NCBI GenBank assembly: GCA_949358305.1
Contig: OX442318.1
Location: 5,318,501 to 5,382,500, forward strand
DNA: 64,000 nt
Direction: 5' to 3'
Origin: Strigamia acuminata
Lineage: Eukaryota; Arthropoda; Chilopoda; Geophilomorpha; Linotaeniidae
In this document: positions 46,001 through 54,684 of the stretch, piece after piece
Layout: the number at the start of each line of letters is the position of its first letter
Position numbering within the stretch: the first letter of the stretch is position 1
Notes under the pieces: model-generated
Told to the model about the DNA's origin: nothing
The model's database searches: none
Seen by the model: the letters and a program-made list of their open reading frames with translations, nothing else
Program-made: the position numbers and the translations under genes

Positions 46001-48922
46001 GAGAGGCGTTTGTTTGGCGAAATAAATAGTTGTTTTTAATTATTTGTTTCGGTAGGTGAATGATATTGATTTTTGGTTGACGCCGAACGAACCGACGGTT
46101 AAAAGCAAAACGGAGGTGAAGGAGATGTCCGAAGCCGGCGACGCGCCCGAAATGGTCGAAGCGAAATTAGAAGTGCGGGAAATTGTGGAGATTATTTTAG
46201 TTGATTGATTGATTTTTTTTTTTTTTGGTTTTTTTTTAGAAAAGTAAAGTTAAGAAAGAGAAAAAGAAAACGAAGCACGAATCAAAGCACGAATCAAAAC
46301 GGAAGAAAAAGGAGAAAAATAGTAATAAAAACAAAGATAAATCGGAATACGAAGAAGCTTTAGGGATTTGCACGCCGTCTCAGGAAGAAATCAACCAGCT
46401 GGCCACACCTACTACTCCATCCTGTCCGGTAAAATTGAGCAAAATTGAATAAAAACAGGATTAAAAACAGTAAAATTGAATAAGAATTGGGTAAAATGAA
46501 GTAAAATTGAGTAAAAATTGGATTAAATTGAGTAAAATGAAGTAAAATTGAGTAAAAACTGGATTAAATTGAGTAAAATTGAGTAAAAACTGGATTAAAT
46601 TGAGTGAAATTGAGTAAAAACTAGATTAAATTGAGTGAAATTGAGTAAAAACTGGATTAAATTGAGTGAAATTGAGTAAAAACTGGATTAAATTGAGTGA
46701 AATTGAGTAAAACTGGATTAAATTGAGTGAAATTGAGTAAAATTGAATAAAAATTTGGTAAAATTAAGTGCAATTGAGTAAAAACCTGATTAAATTGAGT
46801 AAAATTGAATAAAAACTGGATTAAATTGAGTAAACTTGAATTAAAATTCGGTAAAATTGAATGAAATTGGGTAAAACTGAATGAAATTGGATAAAATTGA
46901 ATTAAAAATGGGTAAAATTGAATTAAAAATGGGTAAAATTGAGTGAAATTGATTAAAATTTATAAAACAATTTTTATTTTTAAATTTTGAGTTGAAAAAT
47001 TGATGTGTTTTGTTATTTGTTTAGCCAATGACGAATTTAAAGCTGTTGGCTGAAGATAAATATATCAGATTGGTTAGTACTTTTAATTTTAAGCTATTAG
47101 CTTGTATTATTAACGCATTTGATTTGTAGTTGCACGAAGCGAGGGTTTTCCCGAACGAGAGGAACGAAGTGCTGGTCGTTCTCTGTTTTTCGTCCATCGG
47201 TGGCTCGCATTTGAAGGAAATCGAGTTCAATGTTCTGGATACGCTCAACATGAAATTTATTCGTGGGGTAAACATCTTAAATTTCTAAATTTTCATAAAA
47301 TTATAATTTTTCCAAAAAAAAAAAATTAAAAAATTTATAAAATTAATTTTAAATTTTGAATTTTCAGTCCAATCCTGTTGATAGTGGGATCAAAATCCCA
47401 TTTCAACTCGCACCAGGTGCCTCGAACGAGGCGCAATTTGCCTTTAGCGTAGATGAAATTATTACTCCGCAGAAACTGAGGGGGACATTGACTTACATGG
47501 TCATGGTAAAGGAATTTTTACAAAAAATTTCTTTGTTTGGTTAATATATTTTTTTTTTGTAGACTTCGGAGGGTTCGACGCACGAAAAGTTGGATTTTAC
47601 TTTACCGTTTCCCTCGTCGTCGTTTCTGCTTGGAAGTTTTTACAAACGCGACACTTTTGCCGAGTTGCTGAGCAGCGGCGATTTGTCGCACAAAAGCTCG
47701 GCGACGGTCGACGGCGTCGAGTTAGATTTTTCGCACGTTCTTGCCCGGATTTGTTTCCGCGCTCACTTTTGTTTAGTCGAACAAGTCGAGTTAACAGCGT
47801 CGCTTTATAGTCGATCGATTCAGGACCATCATATCTGTTTACTCGTCAAATTATTGGTAGGTGTTTTGGGTTTTTTTGTGGTTGGATGAATGGTTGGGCA
47901 AGTTTTGTTGATTATTGGTGTTAAATGCCTTGAGAATTCTTTACAAGAATTGGGTTTGTTGACAAATTTTTTTTTGTTATTAAAAAAGTTAAATTTTTAA
48001 TTATATTATGGCCGGTTAATATTAAAAAAATTGGGGTTTGCAATAATAAAAAATTTGGTTTTCATTAAAACATTTGCTTTTCATTAAGTAATTGGATTTT
48101 TAATAAAAATAATTTGGTTTTTTCGTTAAAAAATTGGGTTTTTTCGTTAAAAAATGGGTTTTTTCGTTAAAAAATTGGGTTTTTTCGTTAAAAAATTGGG
48201 TTTTTTCGTTAAAAAATTGGGTTTTTTCGTTAAAAAATTGGGTTTTTTCGTTAAAAAATTGGGTTTTTTCGTTAAAAAATTGGGTTTTTTCGTTAAAAAA
48301 TTGGGTTTTTTCGTTAAAAAATTGGGTTTTTTCGTTAAAAAATTGATTTTTTCGTTAAAAAATTGGATTTTTTCGTTAAAAAATTGGGTTTTTTCGTTAA
48401 AAAATTGGGTTTTTTCGTTAAAAAATTGGGTTTTTTCGTTAAAAAATTGGGTTTTTTTCGTTAAAAAATTGGGTTTTTTCGTTAAAAAATTGGGTTTTTT
48501 TCGTTAAAAAATTGGGTTTTTTCGTTTCAAAATTGGGTTTCTGACACAAAAATTGGGTTTTTGATAAAAAAAATTGGGTTTTTGATAAAAAAAAAATTGG
48601 GTTTTTGATAAAAAAAAAAATTGGGTTTTTGATAAAAATTGGGTTTTTGATTAAAAAAATTGGGTTTTTGATAAAAAAAATTGGGTTTTTGATAAAAAAA
48701 AAATTGGGTTTTTGATCATAATAGGATTTTTCGTGTTAGAAATTGGGTTTATCGTGTTGAAAATTGCATTTTTATGTTAAAAATTGACTTTTTCCTAATG
48801 AATTTCTTTTTTTCTCAACCAAGCCAAACAATCAGATCCGCTTTGACGGCAAATCCACCCACGCCCAACTCCTATCCAACGTATTAGACGAAATCAGGAG
48901 TTTCGTGAGTACAACTCAATGA
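35289..48922 (+). CDS. AP3D1: AP-3 complex subunit delta (delta-adaptin)
   Basis: Delta-adaptin is a large subunit of AP-3, which sorts cargo from endosomes to lysosomes and related organelles. Exons: 35289-35384, 35833-35928, 36760-36840, 36917-36997, 37072-37179, 37975-38104, 38189-38328, 40228-40301 (alternative 39812-39885), 41413-41462, 42186-42235, 42480-42528, 42621-42766, 42871-43146, 43803-43906, 43971-44223, 44559-44858, 45195-45488, 45549-45622, 45682-45778, 45846-45998, 46056-46172, 46240-46428, 47025-47072, 47130-47267, 47368-47505, 47563-47856, 48824-48922; 1224 aa. The trunk (exons 1-15) is an adaptin HEAT solenoid beginning MALKKVKGNLERMFDKNL. The delta-specific segment with LNPVAPKAQRKVPLVEGLDL follows, then a Lys/Glu-rich hinge and the ear (exons 23-27, ending SIQDHHICLLVK...). 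Intron 1 has a GC donor (GAG/GCAAGG). All phases close. It is convergent with the GT92 copy to the right. Confidence 0.95.
36334..36475 (+). mobile_element. MITE with perfect 19-bp terminal inverted repeats (AP3D1 intron 2)
   Basis: The ends are cagtaggcgcattcaataa and its exact reverse complement; the element is 142 bp. The centre is also self-complementary (aatcgtttatttagcaaata). Its first ~85 bases resemble the segment at 51728-51815 at the left edge of the Harbinger-type element, which may therefore be its mobilising family. A target duplication could not be fixed. Confidence 0.85.
37290..37870. repeat. 20-bp minisatellite in AP3D1 intron 5
   Basis: About 28 units of cagtttttggataaaaaatt and variants (ccgaaagtt, ccgaaaatt), with T5 and A6 tracts half a unit apart. 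Confidence 0.93.
38665..38927 (+). mobile_element. MITE, ACCGTATTTTACC family, copy 1 (AP3D1 intron 7)
   Basis: The left end taccgtattttaccgaatag pairs with the right end tttggtaaaatacgata. The interior repeats gtcgccctcgaat-like and gccgcggc motifs. TA at both ends suggests a TA target as in Tc1/mariner-type MITEs. A second copy lies at 44238-44511. Confidence 0.75.
39116..39460 (+). mobile_element. MITE with ataccgtatatct terminal repeats (AP3D1 intron 7)
   Basis: The left end taccgtatatcttcaaatag is mirrored by gagatatacggta on the right. The interior is GC-rich with scattered gcgcgc motifs, unlike the surrounding intron. Confidence 0.65.
39497..39620 (+). mobile_element. hAT-type MITE, relative of 14686-14820 (AP3D1 intron 7)
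   Basis: It begins CAGGGCTGGACTGGGAACAA and shares gggaaatctggatg and the cgggcca blocks with the other copies. The right end is shortened (gggccagcattg), and no target duplication is seen. Confidence 0.75.
39812..39885 (+). other. AP3D1: Alternative AP3D1 exon 8a, duplicate of exon 8b
   Basis: This is a 74-base exon with a strong acceptor (ctctaactttaacccttttg then gcag) and donor (cgcag/gtaaat). It encodes FGVLTHLEPRLGRKLSQPL and continues INIIR. The constitutive-type exon 8b (40228-40301), also 74 bases and in the same phase, encodes FGALTPLEPRLGKKLIEPL then TNLIH. Sixteen of 24 residues agree. Because 74 is not a multiple of three, a message with both exons or neither would shift frame, so they must be used alternatively if 8a is used at all. 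8b is the version conserved in AP-3 delta of other animals. Confidence 0.8.
41762..42008 (+). mobile_element. Tigger/pogo-like MITE flanked by TA (AP3D1 intron 9)
   Basis: The ends cagtcga and tcgactg are flanked by TA on both sides. The subterminal ttataacgaat is repeated in both orientations through the element, typical of Tc1/pogo MITEs. Related taacgaa motifs appear near 49900-49975 and 55180-55215. Confidence 0.75.
43190..43640. repeat. 20-bp minisatellite in AP3D1 intron 13
   Basis: About 20 units of acgtttttacacacaaaaat with variants cagacaaaaat. T5 and A5 are spaced about 10 bp apart. Confidence 0.93.
44238..44511 (+). mobile_element. MITE, ACCGTATTTTACC family, copy 2 (AP3D1 intron 15)
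   Basis: The left end taccgcattttaccgattaa matches the right end ttaatcgataaaatacggta in reverse complement. The interior agagccgcggctctt palindrome is shared with the copy at 38665-38927. Confidence 0.8.
44865..45175. repeat. ~19-20-bp minisatellite in AP3D1 intron 16
   Basis: Units of aaaaatcgattaaaaaatt repeat about 15 times. A5-6 tracts recur at roughly one-turn intervals. Confidence 0.88.
46430..46960. repeat. Minisatellite in AP3D1 intron 22
   Basis: Units built from aaattgagtgaaattgagta and aaaactggatt, about 31 bp as a composite of 10-bp steps, with degeneration at both edges. Confidence 0.88.
48050..48725. repeat. 21-bp minisatellite in AP3D1 intron 26
   Basis: About 18 near-perfect units of ttgggttttttcgttaaaaa plus a, then a block of ttgggtttttgataaaaaaa. 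T6 and A6 tracts lie about 10 bp apart. Open frames through it are artefacts of the 21-bp period. Confidence 0.95.
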
Positions 48923-49395
48923 AACCAACAGAAGCCGTAACAAACCAGCTGAAATTTACCCACGAAATTGGTGCTAGCTCAAAACATTACGTCATTAATT
49001 CTAACAATAACAACAACCACCAAAAAACAATTATTTTTAGATATTTGAAACTTATAATTTTGATATTTCAAACAATCAAAATGGACGTTTTTGTTACATT
49101 GAAATTTCAAATTCAATTAAAACGCAAAAAAAAAAAAAAAAAAAAAAAAAACAACAACAATAATAATAAATATATATATAAATTATATAAAATTATATAA
49201 AATAATTTTTATTATTTCATTTCATTATGATTTAAACGATTCAAATTTTCAAATAATTTAAAACTAAAAAAATGAAAAGGTAAGAGGACATTCCTTTATT
49301 TATGTGCAGATTTACACATGTATATAATGCACCTTTTTGAAATAAAGTGTCAAAACGAATAAAATGCTCAGTTTTGTCTTCGTTTTAGGTGGTTT
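48923..49395. other. Convergent 3' region of AP3D1 and GT92 copy A; left edge of segmental duplication
   Basis: From about 48981 (acattacgtcatta) the sequence is repeated nearly unchanged from about 54277, so the duplicated unit starts only ~60 bases after the AP3D1 stop. The region has a poly-A/AAT tract and, on the minus strand, AATAAA near 49300 serving the GT92 gene. Confidence 0.75.
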
Positions 49396-51727
49396 TTACC
49401 ATGGGGATCCGAGCGGCGGTGCTTTGGGACATTGTCCGGTCTGTGGGAATACTTGTTGGCATGTATCGGCCACGCTGGCCAGCAGTTTTTCAGCGTAGTG
49501 CCACGTTGAATTGTCAAACACAGTTGGGAGTTTTAAACAGTCGTAGCCGCCGTTTTCGCAGATTCGGTAGTGGTGGGACAAAGCGACTTCTGATTTCATG
49601 TTTATTGACTTTTTGGCTGAAATAAGAAAAGAAAAAAGCGAGTGGGTAACCGATCACAATAATTATGTACGAGATTTGGAATTCTGTTAAATCTTGGAAG
49701 ATTTCAGGATTTATCAGGATTTCATTAACCCTAGCAGTACCAACCTAAAAAAAACATTTAAAAACATCAAAAACATGAGGAAATGCACTTAAAAACGTCA
49801 AAATCGTGAGAAAATGCGCTTAAAAACGTCAAAATCGTGAGAAAATGCACTTAAAAACGTCAAAATCATGAGAAATGAGGCCATTTTTAATCGGAAATGT
49901 TCGCAATAACGAAGTATTTGAATATTTCTGGTGCATTTCCAGTTCTTACTAACGAAAGTTCGTTATGACGAAATAATTTAACATTGGAGAAATAGGGCAA
50001 ACAAAAAAAAATTGTTGTAATAGTGTTTGCAACACTGGTATATTTGCACCACAAGGAATTGTGCAGGTTTGAGCACAAAAAATAGCGATGTTCAACCTGT
50101 ATTTACCTGGTAAATGTATCCAGACAAGATGATTTCCCAGCATTAAGCAATTTTCAGGCCTCACCATGTATTTCGATCTGTATCCGTGAGTGTAAATAAA
50201 TTTGGTTCGCCTTGTTTTGAAGAGTGTAATCAAGTAGGGCACACTCTTGGCTGAATGTGACTCGGATCGGTCATTGAGAAAATTGGTGTCGTTTTCGTGG
50301 TAGAGATAGAAGAATGTGTTTTGAAAAACAAACGAGCCGATGTTGTATTGCTTTTCATACTTAGACATCATTTGAGCATAAGTTGAGACATTCCTTGGTA
50401 CGATGTACTCGTCAAAGTCAATCAGAACGGTGTAAGTGTAGGAAAACATTGTCCTGTACAAACAGTCGTTCAACGAAGCAAACATGGCTTCAGTTCGGAT
50501 CTCTTTTTGTGACCTGACGTCAATTTGCCACAGTAATACTGTGACGATTCCCATTGATTGATACAACTGTAGAACTTTGTGCACATTTGGTCCAGTGGTG
50601 TGGTTGTAGAAATAGAAGTGCCCAACACCTATCAAAACAGGTTTTAAGCCTAGTTCACATGCATGCGTAATACCTTGTACGCACCAGAAAGTTTGGGCTG
50701 GCCCAAAGTTTAAATCTAGTTCTGGTCTGTATTGGCTTATAAAGTTCAGGCTAGAGCGTTCCCACCAAAAAGCAAAAAGCCACATATCTAGGCTAGCGTG
50801 CAGCCAATAGACAATCAACTGACCATGTTACACACAGAATTGTGCGAAGTGATCTTGGCAGTTATCCAGTTCTTTAGAAATTATCTAGTTCACACAACTG
50901 GATTAGAATTATCTAGTTTAAAATTTTTAAACCAGATAGTTTTTGGCTAGATGCGTTTGCACCAAGAACCAGAACTAGATTTAAACTTTGGGCTAGCCCA
51001 AACTTTCTGGTATTACGTAGCTTTGGCTTGTGACTTAAAAGTAACGACTAAATCCAACAACCGTACCTAAAATACGATGAAACTCGATGAATTCTACCAA
51101 CCACACCGCTCTGTCATATTCATAATGCATCGGCTTAACGCACACAGCAAATGTAGATTCCTTCGGCTTCTCCCTTACTTTCAGCTGGCGAACCCGAAGC
51201 TGCGAATTCCAACTTGAGAACTTTTTATCTTCACTAACACACACAAACAGTTCTTGGTTTTCTTTGTGAAAATCTTTAGGCAGCATACAATCAATGAAGT
51301 AAGAAGAATACTCCAAACTCCACGCTTCCTTATGCATGCTTAACACAGCCGTTGCACTACTAACACTTCTTGAGGTCTTACTTGCTACACTAATCAAGTG
51401 GCAGTAAAGTGGAGCGGTCCTGTTTTGAAGTAAAACACCAATGATTCTCACTACAGGAGCATTCCTAGTGTCTAAATATGCTGAAAAGAGAAAAATCCTT
51501 CCTTGGGAACTCTTCACTTCCTTCCAATAACTATCCCAGGTCTCTTGGAGGTTCAAATTCACTACAGATCTTCGTATTGTTATTGCACTGGATTTGGGTG
51601 CGATCTTTTCTTGCACTATTATCCAAACTATACCTTCCCACAATATAAGGACTATCATTAAAGCCGTTATTATTTGTATCCAGGAGAACTTGCAACGGAG
51701 ACAGCGAAGTAGCATTTTTGTTGTCAT
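49396..51727 (-). CDS. Glycosyltransferase family 92 protein, copy A
   Basis: Three exons on the minus strand: 51067-51727, 50107-50649, 49396-49616; 474 aa. GT92 (formerly DUF23) enzymes are Golgi type II membrane proteins; the studied C. elegans member adds galactose to core fucose. The start ATG at 51727 precedes a short cytosolic tail and a membrane anchor (about residues 16-36, WIQIITALMIVLILWEGIVW). Exon 2 carries the donor-binding DFDEY near residues 298-302 and IRTEAMFASLNDCLYR. Exon 3 carries LSHHYRICE, the C-terminal family motif. Exon 2's acceptor has lost the CAG seen in copy B and uses CTAG three bases upstream, adding one codon. An inverted-repeat element sits in intron 1. A Harbinger element abuts the start codon, so the original 5' leader and promoter are displaced. 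The frame is fully open. Confidence 0.87.
49745..49880. repeat. ~29-bp tandem repeat in GT92-A intron 2
   Basis: Units of cacttaaaaacgtcaaaatc followed by gtgagaaaatg repeat about four times. A decayed version is present in copy B at about 55035-55145. Confidence 0.75.
50685..51021 (+). mobile_element. Inverted-repeat MITE in GT92-A intron 1
   Basis: About 43 bases at 50685 (ccagaaagtttgggctggcc...) recur in reverse complement ending at 51021 (...ggctagcccaaactttctgg). Between them lie repeated atctagtt motifs in both orientations. The element is absent from the matching intron of copy B. Confidence 0.75.
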
Positions 51728-52099
51728 AGTAGGCGCATTCAATAACTTCTCGCACGAATTTTTACACAAAAAGCCTAGTTTCTGAATGCAATCGTTTGTT
51801 TAACATAGAAACGATTGTTTAACTCTAAAAAATTGATTTTGGGTTTGAGATCAAGTTCTAAGGAATATGAAATGGCGGCTGCTATTAGGAAAGCTGATGT
51901 GTGTCGGGTTTTAGAGTACAATTTTGTGGTAAACTTTCTTTTAGCAGATAGCAAAACTTTAGAAGATTGGACACTTACTTAGACGTAAAGCACATTATGT
52001 TTATACATTTAAGAGTTAATTAATTAACACGAAATAAAATTTATGGTAGATGTATTGTGATTTACATTCTACCAGATACATAAACAGAAGAGAAAAAAT

Positions 52100-53009
52100 T
52101 ACAAAATCGCTTGACTCCATTAATTTGTTAACCATGTATGATGATTTAAGGTTTGCTAGGTACGCAAGAACCAGCAAGCAAATGTTTCTTCAGATTTTGG
52201 ACCTTATCAAAGGTAATCCTGCATTCAAGAATGACACAGGAAGGCCACAACTACCAGTTGGGATGCAACTTTTAATAACTTTATTCAGGTTAGATTACAA
52301 TGTATTGCAATTTATTGACCAATAAATACATACTTTTCATTTTAATTAGATTTGGACACTTTGGTAATGCAGCTTCTGTAATTGAAGTTGCTTCAAGATT
52401 TGGTGGGAGCATTTCAAACTGTACCAAACGTGTAATTTCGGCAATAAGTAGTCTCAGCAGCCAATTTATAAGGTGGCCAAATGCTACATGTCGGACAAAT
52501 TTATCAAAAAACTCTGCAGCCAAAGGTTTAAATGATATTTCTTGCAATGGCAATAACAATGATTAATGAATGAGTAATTATTTATTAGGTTTGCCCGGTT
52601 GTACAGGCTATATCGATGGCAGCCACTTAAGACTCATTCACGAGCCAAGTGGAGATGGTTCTTCATATTTCTGCAGGCCAGATTTAAAAGTTTAGAAGGG
52701 CTCAGCATGAGAATTGACAAAAAAAAATTACAATCAAATAAGTATGCGTGGGAATGGGTGTGATGTTGTCTGATACTACACAACATTTTATTAAATGATG
52801 GATGGCAAGATGTTGAAGCAACTATGAACATTGATCCAGAATCTTGTCTTGATGACGGTGAATATGCGCTTGATGTTGTAAGCATGGATGAGCGACACGA
52901 TAAACAAGAGAGAAAGAAAAGAAGACAAGATCTCATTCAATACATTAATTATTTGTTAAAACAAGTTAGAAATGTTACATTCAACATTTTTGCTACCAGT
53001 TATATTTAA
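52100..53009 (+). pseudogene. Harbinger (HARBI1-like) nuclease, truncated and internally deleted
   Basis: Pieces join across two intron-like gaps. 52131-52287 contains ARTSKQMFLQILDLI and GRPQLPVGMQLLITLFR. From 52350 the frame reads FGHFGNAASVIEVASRFGGS. From 52589 it reads GLPGCTGYIDGSHLRLI, which holds the first catalytic Asp of the DDE_Tnp_4 fold. A stop follows SSYFCR at about 52693. The region with the second Asp and the Glu is missing, and a C-terminal piece (LLNDGWQDVEATM...KKRRQDLIQYINYLLKQ) continues at about 52785. It cannot encode an active enzyme as it stands. Confidence 0.75.
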
Positions 53010-53192
53010 GCTTATTTATTTATAAATTTCATCAAATTTGAAATTTCAACTGTATTTGAAAAATTTGAAAATATTAATAATTTAAAATTCAGTTAAACAT
53101 TTAATAAAAGTAAAGTTACAAAAAAATTTAGTTATTTTTTTCCAATTCTTTCAATTTAATTTTTAATTCCAATTCTTTGATTCTCAATTGAG

Positions 53193-53990
53193 CTATTTTT
53201 GTTTCATGCTCCCTTTCTTTTTCCCACTTATCTTGCTCCCACTTAAACTTCTCCTTTTCAAATCAAGTTTTTGTAGTTCTACACTCATTTTGGTATTATT
53301 TTCCAGCTCTTGCTCAGCCTGCCTTGCTGCATTAAGACTTAAAATAGTATGGTGCAGCCCCGTATTCTTTTTGGAACTTTCCAACAACGATTCAGAAAAT
53401 TGTTGCCTTGGTTGCTTCTCATTTGTTGAAGGTGATGATGTTGCTCTTGGTGTCAGATCGACTACCTGTAGCACAGGGATGTCAACTAACAGTTCATCTA
53501 TCACCTCGGAACCTACTTAACCCAAAAAACTGAAATGAGCAAATAATTGTTTGGTCATCTGATTTACATAGGTACCTAAATTTAATCTGTCCTCATGTAA
53601 ACATTCATTAAAAAAGGAGGTTTCTGCAGCATTATGCTCAATTACAGCCCCTGAGTTGTTTAAATAACTCGGATGGTATTGCTGCAATGCATCCATTTCT
53701 TCATAAAAAATAAAAAACCAAGGACATCTTTGTAATAGTTTTACTGTAAAATTTTTTTTTTTTTTAAATATGCATAAATTAATTAATTCAAATTTTATAT
53801 CTTTAAAGGACTCATTTCCTTCATCTACACGGACTCCTTCACCCGTGTTGTCAGCCCATTTTTTTGTTTCGACATATTTTTTTTAAAAAAATGTTTCATT
53901 GGAACTTTGGGCATTCGCTGATTTGCCCAGAATTTGACACTCAGCAAACATCCTTTTTAAATAATCTTATTTCTTCTCTCCTGATCCAGT
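53193..53990 (-). pseudogene. Accessory (Myb/SANT-type?) protein of the Harbinger element, broken
   Basis: A minus-strand frame at 53193-53518 encodes a Gln/Glu/Lys-rich, coiled-coil-like tail (AARQAEQELENNTKMSVELQ). Further upstream, around 53895-53990, short pieces read GVTGSGEKK and FAECQILGKS, interrupted by stops. Harbinger elements carry a second gene for a Myb-like DNA-binding protein, often oriented as here. No intact Myb repeat is visible, so the assignment rests on context. Confidence 0.4.
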
Positions 53991-54684
53991 AACACCCTAA
54001 AAAAATAAGAAATTGATTAAAAGTTATAAAATTTCTATGTCAATCCCAGGTAGTTTTTTTATAGTCTATCATTTGTTCACCTTGCCATGATAATTTCTGC
54101 TGGCATGCAAGCTTATAATTAGAGACCGGATTAATGCATAAATGCTTACAAATTATTTTTATTGAATAAAAAGCTGAAATTGGCAATTTAAATGCATATT
54201 TCGGAAAAATCAAAAATAAATGCATAAATCACAATTTTTCCCGAAAAAATTGGCGATTTGTGACTTTTTTTACGAAACATTACGTCATTAATAACAATAA
54301 CAACAACCACCAAAAAACAATTATTTTTAGATATTTGAAACTTATAATTTTGACATTTCAAACAATCAAAATGGACGTTTTTGTTACATTGAAATTTCAA
54401 ATTCAATTAAAACGCAAAAAAAAAAAACAAAAAAAAAAAACAACAATAATAATAATAAATATATATATAAATTATATAAAATTATATAAAATAATTTTTA
54501 TTATTTCATTTCATTATGATTTAAACGATTCAAATTTTCAAATAATTTAAAACTAAAAAAATGAAAAGATAAGAGGACATTCCTTTATTTATGTGCAGAT
54601 TTACACATGTATATAATGCACCTTTTTGAAATAAAGTGTCAAAACGAATAAAATGCTCAGTTTTGTCTTCGTTTTAGGTGGTTT

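Larger units (their letters stand above)
51728..54270. mobile_element. Degenerate PIF/Harbinger-type transposon between the GT92 copies
   Basis: The left edge (agtaggcgcattcaataac) matches the terminal repeat of the MITE at 36334-36475. Inside are a broken DDE_Tnp_4-type transposase on the plus strand and a convergent minus-strand ORF of the kind that accompanies Harbinger nucleases. The homologous DNA of GT92 copy B has none of this at the same point. A right terminal repeat was not found; the right edge is set by the start of the second duplicated unit. Confidence 0.65.

Noticed and set aside
48134-48507. Two overlapping frames of repeated NWVFSLK/KLGFFVK
   Set aside because: 21-bp minisatellite inside AP3D1 intron 26, flanked by clear exons of that gene.
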